DNA of 64,000 nt, from positions 62,001 through 126,000 of the forward strand of contig CADCFQ010000002.1 of NCBI GenBank assembly GCA_902800795.1, given 5' to 3'. Both the position numbers and the translations under genes were made by a program. The stretch's first letter is position 1; the number at the start of each line of letters is the position of its first letter. This document shows, piece by piece, positions 43,136-52,102 of this stretch. The stretch is from an uncultured Ruminococcus sp. Its GTDB lineage: Bacteria > Bacillota > Clostridia > Oscillospirales > Ruminococcaceae. The notes under the pieces were generated by a model. That model worked only from the letters and a program-made list of their open reading frames with translations. It was not told where the DNA came from and ran no database searches.

Positions 43136-43936
43136 TTATTTGGAAAGCTCGTAGGCTCTCTTTGTGCAGGCCTTGCAGCACTCCTGGACAGCTTCGTCAA
43201 GGCCGCCTGCTCTAAGCTTTTCAAGTCCTGCTATAGTTGTTCCGCCCTTTGAGGACACCATTTCTATAAGCTCGTCAATGGTCTTTCCGCTGTCGGTTAT
43301 CATCTTTGCAGAGCCGATAAGCGACTTTGCAAACAGACCCACAGCCGCTTGCTCGTCGATCCCGACGGACACGGCATACTTGACAAAGCTCTGGGCATAA
43401 AGATAGATAAACGCAGGCGACGAGCCGTTGACAGCGATTATCTCCTTCATCTTGTCCTTGGGGACGACTTCATATATACCGCTTGCGCCGAAGATAGAGC
43501 AGACAAACTCAAACTCTTCGTCGCTCACGCTGTCAGACCTCGAAAGTGCGGTAGCACCCTCGCCCAGAAGCAGCGGTGTATTCGGCATAACGAGCACGAC
43601 CTTTGCGCCGTCTACGGTCTTTGAAGCTATATACTCATCGCTGATGCCCGCACAGATAGAGATGATGACAGTGTCCTTTGTCACCTCTCCCTTTATCTCA
43701 CAAAGCACCTCTTCGAGCTGCTGAGGCTTTATTGCAAGAAAAACATACTTGCAGGCTTTCACAAGCTCCGCTGCCGAAGGCATAGCCTTCGCACCAAGCT
43801 GTTCTGCTCTCTCCATAGCACCCTGAAACACATCAAAAACATAAAGCGCAACATCGCCGCTCATAGCCGAGCGCTTTATTCCGCCCATAATGGCATAGCC
43901 CATATTGCCTGCGCCGATAAATCCAACATCAGTCAT
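43136..43936 (-). CDS. proC: pyrroline-5-carboxylate reductase
   Basis: 266 residues. N-terminal Rossmann motif VGFIGAGNMGYAIMGG, VMPNTP and the C-terminal substrate region GSSPAFIYLYAQ with SSKGGTTIAGLEKL. It makes the last step of proline synthesis with NAD(P)H. ATG 43936 (MTDVGFIGAG) has GGAAAGG 11 nt upstream; the longer frame begins upstream of the predicted transcript start. First gene of a likely operon with SpoIIM-like and yesL-like genes. Confidence 0.95.
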   Translation of the reverse strand: MTDVGFIGAGNMGYAIMGGIKRSAMSGDVALYVFDVFQGAMERAEQLGAKAMPSAAELVKACKYVFLAIKPQQLEEVLCEIKGEVTKDTVIISICAGISDEYIASKTVDGAKVVLVMPNTPLLLGEGATALSRSDSVSDEEFEFVCSIFGASGIYEVVPKDKMKEIIAVNGSSPAFIYLYAQSFVKYAVSVGIDEQAAVGLFAKSLIGSAKMITDSGKTIDELIEMVSSKGGTTIAGLEKLRAGGLDEAVQECCKACTKRAYELSK

Positions 43937-43977
43937 AGATCTCATAACCTTTCCGATAAGAATATTCATACTCATCC

Positions 43978-44006
43978 ATTATACTATAAAATCTCTCCAA
44001 TTGCAA
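43978..44006 (-). promoter_or_regulatory. promoter of proC
   Basis: TTGCAA (44006-44001), 17-bp spacer, TATAAT (43983-43978). Confidence 0.85.
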
Positions 44007-44035
44007 GCAAAACGCCCTAAATTTCATCATAATTA

Positions 44036-44072
44036 CACAAAAGACCGCCGTGCCACAGGACACAGCGGTCAG
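44036..44072 (-). terminator. terminator of pfkA
   Basis: GACCGC/GCGGTC-based hairpin (GACCGCTGTG...CACGGCGGTC) followed by TTTT on the minus strand. Confidence 0.8.
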
Positions 44073-44086
44073 ACTTTTCAGTTTTA

Positions 44087-45049
44087 TCAGAATGCAGTCT
44101 TCTGAAGGATGTCGTAAAGCTCGTCCTCGAAAGGCTTTTTCATGGAAAGAGCCTCCTGGATATCAACATCATAGATCTTGTTATCCTTCATTCCCACAAC
44201 TCTGTTGCCTATGCCCTGCTCGAGCAGCTCAACAGCATGGAAGCCCATCTTTGTAGCAATAACTCTGTCTCTTACTGTAGGCGAGCCGCCTCTCTGAACG
44301 TGGCCGAGAACTGTAGCTCTGGTCTCGATGCCTGTGATATCAGCGATCTGCTTTGTTATGTAGTCGGTCTTGCCAACGCCCTCGGCAACAACAACAACGA
44401 AGTGCTGCTTGCCTTCCTTTATAGCCTTCTGCATATTCTTAGCGATCTGGTCAAGGTCATAAGGCTTCTCAGGTGTGATGCAAGCCTCTGCGCCGACAGC
44501 AGCAGCAACATTGATAGCAATGTAGCCTGCGTTTCTTCCCATTACCTCAACTACCGAGCATCTGTCGTGAGACTGTGCGGTATCCTTGAGCTTGTCGATC
44601 ATCTCCATAGCAGTATTCATAGCGGTGTCATAACCGATAGTATACTCTGTGCAGGAGATATCGTTGTCGATAGTTCCGGGAAGACCTATGCAGGGAACGC
44701 CCTGTGCCGAAAGGTCAGCAGCGCCTCTGAAAGAGCCGTCTCCGCCGATAACAACTATACCGTCAAGACCCAGCTCGTCACACTTCTGCTTTCCAAGCTT
44801 AACGCCCTCGATATCACGGAACTCCGGACATCTTGCTGTATAAAGGCAGGTACCGCCTCTCTGGATGATACCGGAAACTGTTCTTGCGTTCATATCGATA
44901 TAATCGCCCTTGAGCAGTCCGTTATATCCTCTGAGGATACCGTAGACCTTCATTCCCTTTTCGAGACCCGCTCTGCATACTGCTCTGACAGCAGCATTCA
45001 TTCCCGGAGCGTCGCCTCCGCTTGTTAAAACGCCAATCGTCTTAGCCAT
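44087..45049 (-). CDS. pfkA: ATP-dependent 6-phosphofructokinase
   Basis: 320 residues, typical PfkA: GVLTSGGDAPGMNAAVRAV, GGDGSFRGA (ATP), PGTIDNDI and GHVQRGGSPT. Gly at both key positions indicates ATP as phosphoryl donor. It catalyses the committed step of glycolysis. AGGAGG precedes ATG 45049. It has its own promoter and terminator and contrasts with the atypical PFK at 29916. Confidence 0.96.
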   Translation of the reverse strand: MAKTIGVLTSGGDAPGMNAAVRAVCRAGLEKGMKVYGILRGYNGLLKGDYIDMNARTVSGIIQRGGTCLYTARCPEFRDIEGVKLGKQKCDELGLDGIVVIGGDGSFRGAADLSAQGVPCIGLPGTIDNDISCTEYTIGYDTAMNTAMEMIDKLKDTAQSHDRCSVVEVMGRNAGYIAINVAAAVGAEACITPEKPYDLDQIAKNMQKAIKEGKQHFVVVVAEGVGKTDYITKQIADITGIETRATVLGHVQRGGSPTVRDRVIATKMGFHAVELLEQGIGNRVVGMKDNKIYDVDIQEALSMKKPFEDELYDILQKTAF

Positions 45050-45101
45050 CTTTTATTTCCTCCAATCGGGCAGCTACCCGTGATCGTTTTTATACCCATT
45101 T

Positions 45102-45130
45102 ATCATAACACAAAGCCCCCGAGATGTCAA
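45102..45130 (-). promoter_or_regulatory. promoter of pfkA
   Basis: TTGACA (45130-45125), 17-bp spacer ending TGTGT, TATGAT (45107-45102). Confidence 0.85.
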
Positions 45131-45178
45131 GGGCTTTGCATTTTTTTTACACTTTATTTAAACGTTTTCGTATCCTTC

Positions 45179-47065
45179 TTATGTGGGTTCGAGAACGCCC
45201 TGATCTCCGCCGTCTGCGGGCTGTTCAGGATTATCGGGCACCTCCGGCTCGGGAGCCTGGGTATCAGGAGCCTGGGTCTGAGTTGCCTGTGTCTGAGACT
45301 TTGTCTCCTCCGTAGCCTTGGTAGCCTCTGTGGTGGCCTCCGTGGTGGTCTCGGTCTTCTTGGTGACGAACGCCTTTGAAACGTTGACCGTGAGCACCTC
45401 GCCCTTCTCAACATTTATCGTGTTGCCCACAGCCACACTGGTGCTGTCGATATAGCCTGCACCGACCTTGTAGGAGTTGACATCAACGACCTTATACTTG
45501 ATATTGAGAGTATCCAGAAGCTCCAGATAATCCTTCTTGGTCATACCGTTGAAGTCAGGTATCTGAACATAAGGAGAGCCGCCGCACACAAGAAGCTCCA
45601 GCTCGGGCTTCTCGTTCGGGTCAAAATATGTGTCAGGCTCGATGGACTGCTCTTTTATTATACCGCCCGGCTCATTCTCATTGTAATAGTATTTCACCCT
45701 CATAGTGAACTGGTCTCCCAGCTGCTTCTGAACGGTGGCATACTCAAGTCCCACGACATTCGGCATTATAGCACCGGTCTCGTTTATAGAGGCTGTGGTG
45801 GCAGCAGTTGCACGGTTCTTGTCGCTGGCATAGTCGTCCTCTTCCTCGGAATAATCCTCGTCGTCAACGACTACGTGCTTGCTGGATGTGCTGCTGTCAT
45901 TATCGGAAGGTCCGGAGAACAGCTGATAAAGCAAGAACATTGCGCCGATAAGCACAAGACCCAGCACTATCCATCCGATGATGGCTGCTGCCTTATTTTC
46001 CTTCTTCGCCGGCTGAACAGGCTCCTGCTTCGCCCTTGCCTGTCTGGGTATATGCTGGATAGGTATAGTCTGTGTGGAGCCCTTCGGGTGCTCGATATGG
46101 GTCGGCTGCTTTGCGTCAAACAGCTCGGACACCAGCTCGGTAACGGTCTGTATCCTGTCCTCGCCCCTGACTCTCATAGCCCTTGAAAGCACATTTGATA
46201 TCTGAGCAGGTATCCTGGGGTTCACCTGTGCTGCATCCGGCAGCCTGTCATTTCTCATCCTCGAATACGCATCAAGCGGGATAGCGCCTGTGAGTATCCT
46301 GTATATCACAGCAGCTATGGCATAAACGTCTGTCCATGTGCCCTGCCACTCGTGAGAATCATACTGCTCGGGAGCAGTATATCCCGAATAGAACTCAGGC
46401 GCAAGACCGGTATCCGCCGTTCTCACCGAGCTTACGCTGAAGCCCGTGAGCTTGAGCTCGCAGTCAGTGGTAACTATGATGTTCTCGGGCGATATGCCCC
46501 TGTGGATGATACCTGCATTATGTATCATAGAAAGCGTGGTGAACAGAGGCTTGAACAGCTTTTTCACCTGTTCCCAGGAAAGATAGCCCTTGTTTGACTG
46601 CAAGAACTTTTTAAGGGATACGCCCTCAACATATTCAAGGATAACATAAGTAGTATTGTTTTCGGAAAAGATATCCTTTGCCTTTACAACATGATCGAGG
46701 TTTGTCATCCTCGAAAGTGTCCTGTTCACATCGGCAAACTCCGACATAAAGGTCTTATACTTTGCAAGGCAGTCAGGGTTGACCACCAGATCGTCCGTTT
46801 CCTTTTTTCTTTCGCAAAGGGTATCGGGCATATACTCCCTGGCAGTACATTTGCACTTGCCAACTGTATCATAGCAGATATAAGAAGCGCCTTCACCGTT
46901 ATATGAAAGCATCTTGCCGACAATATATCTGTTGTCCAGCAGAGTTCTCGGTGCTAAATAGGACTGAAGATGGGGGATATCGTCGGTGTAGCTGCAATGG
47001 TGGCAGACTCCGTCCTCGCCCAGCTCGTTCATACAGCCCATGCAAAGATTAACACTCGGCTCCAT
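45179..47065 (-). CDS. membrane PASTA-domain protein kinase homologue, catalytically degenerate
   Basis: 628 residues. Order: N-terminal Zn-ribbon (CMGC at 8-11, CHHC at 21-24), kinase fold (~46-305), linker, TM (~360-385), two PASTA domains (~440-575) and a Thr/Glu/Pro-rich tail. The kinase fold keeps the Gly loop and APE (APEQ), but the lysine of VAIK is Arg 76 (CTAREYMP), HRD is HRG (188-190) and DFG is GFS (208-210). All three catalytic positions are replaced, so it should be a pseudokinase that senses muropeptides through PASTA. RBS AGGAGG before ATG 47065. Confidence 0.88.
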   Translation of the reverse strand: MEPSVNLCMGCMNELGEDGVCHHCSYTDDIPHLQSYLAPRTLLDNRYIVGKMLSYNGEGASYICYDTVGKCKCTAREYMPDTLCERKKETDDLVVNPDCLAKYKTFMSEFADVNRTLSRMTNLDHVVKAKDIFSENNTTYVILEYVEGVSLKKFLQSNKGYLSWEQVKKLFKPLFTTLSMIHNAGIIHRGISPENIIVTTDCELKLTGFSVSSVRTADTGLAPEFYSGYTAPEQYDSHEWQGTWTDVYAIAAVIYRILTGAIPLDAYSRMRNDRLPDAAQVNPRIPAQISNVLSRAMRVRGEDRIQTVTELVSELFDAKQPTHIEHPKGSTQTIPIQHIPRQARAKQEPVQPAKKENKAAAIIGWIVLGLVLIGAMFLLYQLFSGPSDNDSSTSSKHVVVDDEDYSEEEDDYASDKNRATAATTASINETGAIMPNVVGLEYATVQKQLGDQFTMRVKYYYNENEPGGIIKEQSIEPDTYFDPNEKPELELLVCGGSPYVQIPDFNGMTKKDYLELLDTLNIKYKVVDVNSYKVGAGYIDSTSVAVGNTINVEKGEVLTVNVSKAFVTKKTETTTEATTEATKATEETKSQTQATQTQAPDTQAPEPEVPDNPEQPADGGDQGVLEPT

Positions 47066-47162
47066 ACCGAACCTCCTAACTAAAGATTATTACCGTGACT
47101 GCGTTCGGTGAGCATTCACAGCACAACAAGCGAGCGTATTTTTACATACGCTCCCTCGGATT

Positions 47163-47191
47163 ATAATATCAGCAGGGCGCCCAAATGTCAA
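47163..47191 (-). promoter_or_regulatory. promoter of pseudokinase gene
   Basis: TTGACA (47191-47186), 17-bp spacer, TATTAT (47168-47163). Confidence 0.8.
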
Positions 47192-47256
47192 TAAGCGCCC
47201 GCCGATTGTATACTTTAAGCAATAATTTGTATTCTTTCTGTAACTGCGCAAACCGG

Positions 47257-48051
47257 TCACAGATCATAGGGATATACAAGCCTCGACTCATAGCTCTGAT
47301 ACTCGTCATCCGTATCCGAAACGACACTAAGGATAACAGCCTGTCTGTCACCGTTGTCACTCTTATACCAGTATTTATAGGTATAGGTTATGCTGTCCTT
47401 GGCATAGGTGACACTGTAGATATCCTCTCCTAAAATATCGATGATATCATCGATATCCGTTCCTGCCTTATACTTGTCAAGGTTTATCAGGCTGTCCTTT
47501 TTCTCGCCGGTGATATTATCCTCGACGGTCTTGAAATCCACATACCTGACAGTCTTAATATTGCCCTTCTTTGAATCATTGACAAAGATAGCCCACTCAG
47601 GATAGGTTATGCCGGAGATAGTTATATCGTCCTCGGCCTCCACCACGAAGTCAAAGTCAACAGCCTTGTTGAGCACATTGTAAGCGGACTTCTTCTTGAA
47701 CTCCTCTTCCAGCTTGCTCTCGGCGACCTCGGGTTTGGCGCCTATATACTCAGAGATCTTTTTCGCCTGCTTCTCACCCTTGGAGCCGCTTAATGCAGCG
47801 ATAAGCACTATCACAAGGACGATCACAAGCACAACGCCTGCGGCAGCAGCGATAAGCTTTGCCTTCTTCTCGGAGAACGCCCCTACGGGCATCTTTCTCT
47901 TTGCGGACTGAGGGTTGATATCTATAGCCTTGCGTTTATCAGCCAGGAGCTTTCTTGAAGCTGTCTCCGACTTTGCACCGAGCCTTGTTCCGCAGTTAGG
48001 GCAGACGGTCTCATTATCCGCCGCTTTTTTATGACACTTAGGACATTCCAT
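47257..48051 (-). CDS. zinc-ribbon membrane protein
   Basis: 264 residues. N-terminal zinc ribbon (CPKC at 3-6 and CPNC at 17-20), a basic linker, one membrane segment (~64-87, LIAAAAGVVLVIVLVIVLIAAL), and an extracytoplasmic domain (~95-264) with YPEWAIFVNDSKKG and repeated strands. Zn ribbon at the N terminus is shared with the neighbouring pseudokinase, suggesting that both are partners on the membrane. RBS GGGAGGTG before ATG 48051. Function unknown. Confidence 0.82.
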   Translation of the reverse strand: MECPKCHKKAADNETVCPNCGTRLGAKSETASRKLLADKRKAIDINPQSAKRKMPVGAFSEKKAKLIAAAAGVVLVIVLVIVLIAALSGSKGEKQAKKISEYIGAKPEVAESKLEEEFKKKSAYNVLNKAVDFDFVVEAEDDITISGITYPEWAIFVNDSKKGNIKTVRYVDFKTVEDNITGEKKDSLINLDKYKAGTDIDDIIDILGEDIYSVTYAKDSITYTYKYWYKSDNGDRQAVILSVVSDTDDEYQSYESRLVYPYDL

Positions 48052-48088
48052 AAAGGCACCTCCCGTTCGAGCACAATAATACTATTGT

Positions 48089-48117
48089 ATTATAGCACAT
48101 TTATCTGCGCTTGTCAA
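48089..48117 (-). promoter_or_regulatory. promoter of zinc-ribbon gene
   Basis: TTGACA (48117-48112), 17-bp spacer ending TGTGC, TATAAT (48094-48089); near-consensus. Confidence 0.9.
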
Positions 48118-48126
48118 ATCAGGACA

Positions 48127-48157
48127 CAAAAAAAGAGCCGCTCCTAAGAGCGGCTCT
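48127..48157 (-). terminator. terminator of pilin gene
   Basis: AGAGCCGCTC/GAGCGGCTCT stem with T-run on the minus strand. Confidence 0.92.
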
Positions 48158-48194
48158 CATTTTAAGTTTTGATCTGTTAGGCTTTACACTCAGA

Positions 48195-48680
48195 TTAGAA
48201 AGACTTGCCGTTGAAGCCTGTACCCATTGTATGAGCCTTATCAGGATCCTTCTCAGGGTTAGGATACTGACCAACGATAGCTGCACCTGTACCGGTTGCC
48301 CACTGAGCAAGTGTTACTTCGCCCTCAGCATTGATGGCATACTTAGCAACGCCTACGCCGTCGCCGTTGTCCTTAAGTGCGTTGTAAACAGCGTTCTCAA
48401 CCTTATCCTGGAATCCAGTACCACTCTTAGCTGTAGGAGCTGCACCGTTTGTTCCACCGAATGTGAATGCTGTAGGATCCTCACCCTCAGCTACCATGTC
48501 AGCAGCCTGGTTGTTGGATGTTGTGAAGATCAGCTTAGCGTTAGAGTTAGCGCTCTTAAGTCTGGACTTCTTAACGTAGTTCATCATTGTAGGTACCAGG
48601 ATAGCTGCGAGGATACCGATGATAGCGATAACTACTACGAGCTCTACGAGTGTAAAGCCCTTCTGGTTTGACTTTTTCAT
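48195..48680 (-). CDS. type IV pilin-like protein
   Basis: 161 residues. The class III signal QKGFTLVELVVVIAIIGILAA is cleaved after Gly, leaving an N-methyl-Phe and conserved Glu 5. The C-terminal domain is short, Gly/Ala-rich, without a clear disulfide loop. Ruminococci carry similar pilins; R. albus uses one for cellulose adhesion, but no assembly genes are here. ATG 48680 has TATGGAGGG. A single gene with a 105-nt structured leader and strong terminator suggests high expression. Confidence 0.93.
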   Translation of the reverse strand: MKKSNQKGFTLVELVVVIAIIGILAAILVPTMMNYVKKSRLKSANSNAKLIFTTSNNQAADMVAEGEDPTAFTFGGTNGAAPTAKSGTGFQDKVENAVYNALKDNGDGVGVAKYAINAEGEVTLAQWATGTGAAIVGQYPNPEKDPDKAHTMGTGFNGKSF

Positions 48681-48716
48681 AGAAAATCCCTCCATAAAAA
48701 TATAAAAAATTGTTCT

Positions 48717-48788
48717 GAAACGTCCCGCAAGCCGAAATAAGCAGTACGTTTCGCTTTCGTCCTAAGGGTAGTCACTCCCTTTGGCTTG
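48717..48788 (-). other. structured 5' leader of pilin mRNA (possible pseudoknot)
   Basis: On the minus-strand RNA, CAAGCC (48788-48783) pairs with GGCTTG (48733-48728), and GAAACGT (48752-48746) pairs with ACGTTTC (48723-48717). The two helices cross, forming an H-type pseudoknot. A small AAGGG/CCCTT hairpin (48781-48777/48768-48764) lies inside. I do not recognise a known riboswitch class. Confidence 0.45.
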
Positions 48789-48793
48789 TTATT

Positions 48794-48822
48794 ATAATAT
48801 CACTATTAGCATAAAAAGTCAA
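48794..48822 (-). promoter_or_regulatory. promoter of pilin gene
   Basis: TTGACT (48822-48817), 17-bp spacer ending GTGA, TATTAT (48799-48794). Confidence 0.85.
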
Positions 48823-48896
48823 TAGGTTTTAACACATTTTTATCACTTTTGTAGAAATGCACAAATTAGAGATTCGTACTTTGTCGGTTTTTAATC

Positions 48897-50843
48897 CTAT
48901 TCCTCCATGACCTCTATACTTGATCCTTGAGCCATCCTTTGTTTTATAAAGCGGTTCGTAGACCATGCCTCCTTATAGGGGCCGTCACCCTTTATTATGA
49001 CTCCGTAATACACCTCGATCCACCCGGCGGGGATATGCGACACCTCAAGAGAAGCATGATTGATCGAGAACATAGTGCCGTTTCCGCTGTGTAACAGGAA
49101 CTGGTTTGCAGTATAGTGATAGACCTTATCATCAGTTTTTGAAGCCTTCTCTATATCGGCATATACACCCCTGGCCTGTGCATAATAGGGAGCCACCCTT
49201 ACAGTTGCATCCGCCGCTTTATAGACCATATTTGCCGCAAAATAAGCAAGGCACAACACGATGACGATCTTTCTCTTCTTTGCTCCGGTTCCGTAATACT
49301 TTTCTTTGAAGCTGTCGGACCTGACCTTTTCGATAAGGCTCAGTATCTTCTTGTTCTTGGGCTTCTCTATCTTGCCATTGACAGAGCACCACCTGAGGAA
49401 CCACACAACGAACATAACGGCGCACACCTTTAATCCCACAGTGGTATAAGAAAGCGCTCCGTCAAAGCCTATCTTTCCTGCTGCCAGCAGATAGACCCAG
49501 GGAATGACCATTATGCCCGCCATTATCAGCCACGCCTTCTCAAAGGCATAATCAAACAGCCCCCTCAGGGTTATCTTCCCGAATCCGCCGGTTTTCCGTG
49601 AATACAGATAAAGCCAGAGCAGCGTATAGCCGAAAACAAGAGTATAGATAACGAACTGCCAGTAATTGAACTGAACAAGGATCAGATAAATGATGACCGC
49701 CAGCACCGCTGTGATCCTGACCTTATTCTTTGCGATATACTCCTTCACTTCGTCGCTTTGTTCAGTACAGAGCTCCTTATAGAGCCTTACAGCACATATC
49801 GCAAACGATGTGAATATCATAGCCGCCGGATAAAACTGGACTCTCATATCATCCAGACCGCTCAGGCCGTATGCGACAGCGCCGGCAAAGCCGCCAACTG
49901 CATAGGATAACATCCTTACGTCGGATCTCTTGAACAGCGGCCTGAAATAAAGCCACAGCGCCGCCATAATTATGAACATCCAGCCATAATTATTTATGAC
50001 GAACATCAGATCCGCCTTACAGGTCGATAATATCCTTGTTTTATCGCCGAGCTTCACGCCGTTAAAATTCTCGGCTCTGTTGAAATTTCCCGGAGCCGCC
50101 AGAACGAACGCCTCTCCGGCAAGAAAGATCAGGACACAGAAAAGATATCTGAAAAAGTTCTTTTTCTTGTTTTCATCCGCCAGGAACCACACAAGCAGCA
50201 CAACGCCCATCATTCCGCCCGAGACCTCATTGGTCGCAGAAGCCGCAAACACCAGCGGAAGCATCAGAGCGTATTTAAGCCTGCTCTCGCCATAGAAGCA
50301 CCGTCTCATCACCAGCCATGTTCCTGTTATCAGCACAGAAGGCCACAAATAGTTGAAAGCTCCGGCCATCCAGAAAACATTGCTTCCCATATCAGGCATC
50401 AGGAACGTAAGAAGATATATCAGCGGCAAAAGCCACGGCATCGTTTCTCTTTTCTTAGGTGCTGCAAACCTGTAAATAAAGTAACCGAGCAGCGCAAACA
50501 CGATAGAATTTACGATATTGAAGAGCCATTTATCCGCCAGCCACAGAAAAAGGATCAGGAAGAAATGGTTTATCGCTCTGCCGCCCATAACGAGATACTG
50601 ATTCTTTGTTGAAGTCAGAACATCAGCAAAGCTCGACACCAGTCTTTCATTGACATCCGGTATAAGATAAGCCAGTTTTACTTTCAGTTCGTAGTCATAA
50701 TCAGGAGAATGAAGAACAAACATATAATGCCAGTCATCATTTGAATAGGGTACCATACTGTTTATGATGAACATAAACAGCACGACCGATACGAACGCTA
50801 TTATATTTATACGCCTGACTTTTTTCAAAGCACTACCATCCAT
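48897..50843 (-). CDS. polytopic membrane protein, DUF6056-like
   Basis: 648 residues with ~12 membrane segments. NSMVPYSNDDWHYMF near the N terminus carries the acidic DDW motif seen in membrane glycosyltransferase-like (GT-C-type) proteins. WMAGAFNYLWPS and ATNEVSGGMM are typical of the DUF6056 family. The extracytoplasmic C-terminal domain holds Tyr-rich strands. A role as a lipid-linked sugar transferase is possible but not shown. It overlaps the solute-binding protein stop by 1 bp (TGATG), last gene of the operon. Confidence 0.75.
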   Translation of the reverse strand: MDGSALKKVRRINIIAFVSVVLFMFIINSMVPYSNDDWHYMFVLHSPDYDYELKVKLAYLIPDVNERLVSSFADVLTSTKNQYLVMGGRAINHFFLILFLWLADKWLFNIVNSIVFALLGYFIYRFAAPKKRETMPWLLPLIYLLTFLMPDMGSNVFWMAGAFNYLWPSVLITGTWLVMRRCFYGESRLKYALMLPLVFAASATNEVSGGMMGVVLLVWFLADENKKKNFFRYLFCVLIFLAGEAFVLAAPGNFNRAENFNGVKLGDKTRILSTCKADLMFVINNYGWMFIIMAALWLYFRPLFKRSDVRMLSYAVGGFAGAVAYGLSGLDDMRVQFYPAAMIFTSFAICAVRLYKELCTEQSDEVKEYIAKNKVRITAVLAVIIYLILVQFNYWQFVIYTLVFGYTLLWLYLYSRKTGGFGKITLRGLFDYAFEKAWLIMAGIMVIPWVYLLAAGKIGFDGALSYTTVGLKVCAVMFVVWFLRWCSVNGKIEKPKNKKILSLIEKVRSDSFKEKYYGTGAKKRKIVIVLCLAYFAANMVYKAADATVRVAPYYAQARGVYADIEKASKTDDKVYHYTANQFLLHSGNGTMFSINHASLEVSHIPAGWIEVYYGVIIKGDGPYKEAWSTNRFIKQRMAQGSSIEVMEE

Positions 50844-52102
50844 CAGCTTCCGATCAGCTCCTTTATTTGGTCATAAGTCTGCTCCAGCGCTTCATCCATC
50901 GTAAGCCTGCCTTCGCTGATCTTCTTTGCGGTATCGGAAAACAGTTCCACCGCATCGGTGTCCTCAATGTACGGGCTCATCATCTCAAAGCGGCTCTCGC
51001 TTTTCATTTTCTCATTGGCATCAAACTGTATACCTTTGAGCATATCGTGGGCTTCCAGTATCTCCAGCGCCGCCTTTGAAACAGGGATCCCCTTGCCAAG
51101 CTTCTGAAGAGTGTTCATCTGCTTGCTGTTTTCAAGGAAATCCATAAGCCTTGCCGCTTCATAAGGATGCTTTGTGTCCTTCTTGATAGCATAAAGACTG
51201 GTGGGCTTTTTATACCAGCCGAAAAGCAAAGCGCCCTCTGTCTGAGGGTAATCGCCGACAACGATGTCAAGCCCCTTATCCAGCGACGGGTCACAGTAAT
51301 ACTCGGCATCTGAGATCCATACTGATAAGCCGGCACACTTCTTGTTTTCAAGATCGTTTCTGTTGAACTTGTCACCGCCGGGTGTGACACCGGCTTCAAT
51401 AAGACTAAGATAAAACTCCAGCATCGTCCGGTAGCCGTCCTTTGTCAGCCTTAGCTGCGTTGCACTGTAAAGCTTGTTGCCGGTGGTCTGCTCATAGTAA
51501 GCTGCCGCAGACAGCCACGCAGACTTCGGCGACAGCTCCAGCGGATATACTCCGTCCGGTCCCATCACCTCTGCCGCCTTGATAACGTCGTCCCAGGTCT
51601 CGGGCAGATCAAGCCCGTAAGACTCATACATCTTCTTATTATAATAGAAGGTGATAGCATTGAAAGATGTCGGCAGAGCATTCAGCTTGCCGTTTATCGT
51701 CGCACACTCCAGATCCTTTTCGGAGAATACGGAGAGGTCGATGTAATCATCCAGCTCATTCAGGTCATAAAACCCCTCTCCGTCCGGAGAGTATTCATAC
51801 AGCCAGTCATAGTTGAGCTGCATAACATCGGCTTCGGTATCTGAATAAAACTGCATATCCATGTGCTTCTTGAAGCCTTCATATTCCCCGAAATGCACCT
51901 CAACAGGTATCTTGGTCTTTTTCTCAAAGGCATCCACAGCCGCCAGGGTATATTCGGTGCGCTGATCCTTGCCCCACCAGGAAAAGGATACGGCGTTTGT
52001 GTCCTCGTGGGGGATATAGGTGTCCTTCTCGACACAGCCTGACAGCGCTGCGCACATCAGGACAGCCAAGGCAAAAGCCTTAGCCCTCGGTTTCTTCCTC
52101 AC
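50843..52102 (-). CDS. extracellular solute-binding lipoprotein (family 1)
   Basis: 419 residues. Lipoprotein signal KKPRAKAFALAVLMCAALSGC, then SFSWWGKDQRTEYTLAAVDAFEKKT (sugar-ABC binding-protein type), NAITFYYNKKMYESYGLDLPETWDD and a C-terminal GKGIPVSKAALEIL. No permease or ATPase gene is adjacent. GTG 52102 is the likely start, since AAAGGAG lies 12 nt upstream; the ATG at 52114 touches the Shine-Dalgarno. It overlaps the GGDEF gene by 23 bp. Confidence 0.85.
   Translation of the reverse strand: MRKKPRAKAFALAVLMCAALSGCVEKDTYIPHEDTNAVSFSWWGKDQRTEYTLAAVDAFEKKTKIPVEVHFGEYEGFKKHMDMQFYSDTEADVMQLNYDWLYEYSPDGEGFYDLNELDDYIDLSVFSEKDLECATINGKLNALPTSFNAITFYYNKKMYESYGLDLPETWDDVIKAAEVMGPDGVYPLELSPKSAWLSAAAYYEQTTGNKLYSATQLRLTKDGYRTMLEFYLSLIEAGVTPGGDKFNRNDLENKKCAGLSVWISDAEYYCDPSLDKGLDIVVGDYPQTEGALLFGWYKKPTSLYAIKKDTKHPYEAARLMDFLENSKQMNTLQKLGKGIPVSKAALEILEAHDMLKGIQFDANEKMKSESRFEMMSPYIEDTDAVELFSDTAKKISEGRLTMDEALEQTYDQIKELIGS

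Noticed and set aside
46352-46597. Plus-strand frames inside the pseudokinase gene
   Set aside because: Antisense to a clear coding gene and without start signals.
48690-48800. Class I c-di-GMP riboswitch before the pilin gene
   Set aside because: The GGCAAACC and GCAAAGCC elements are missing; only an unclassified pseudoknot can be claimed.
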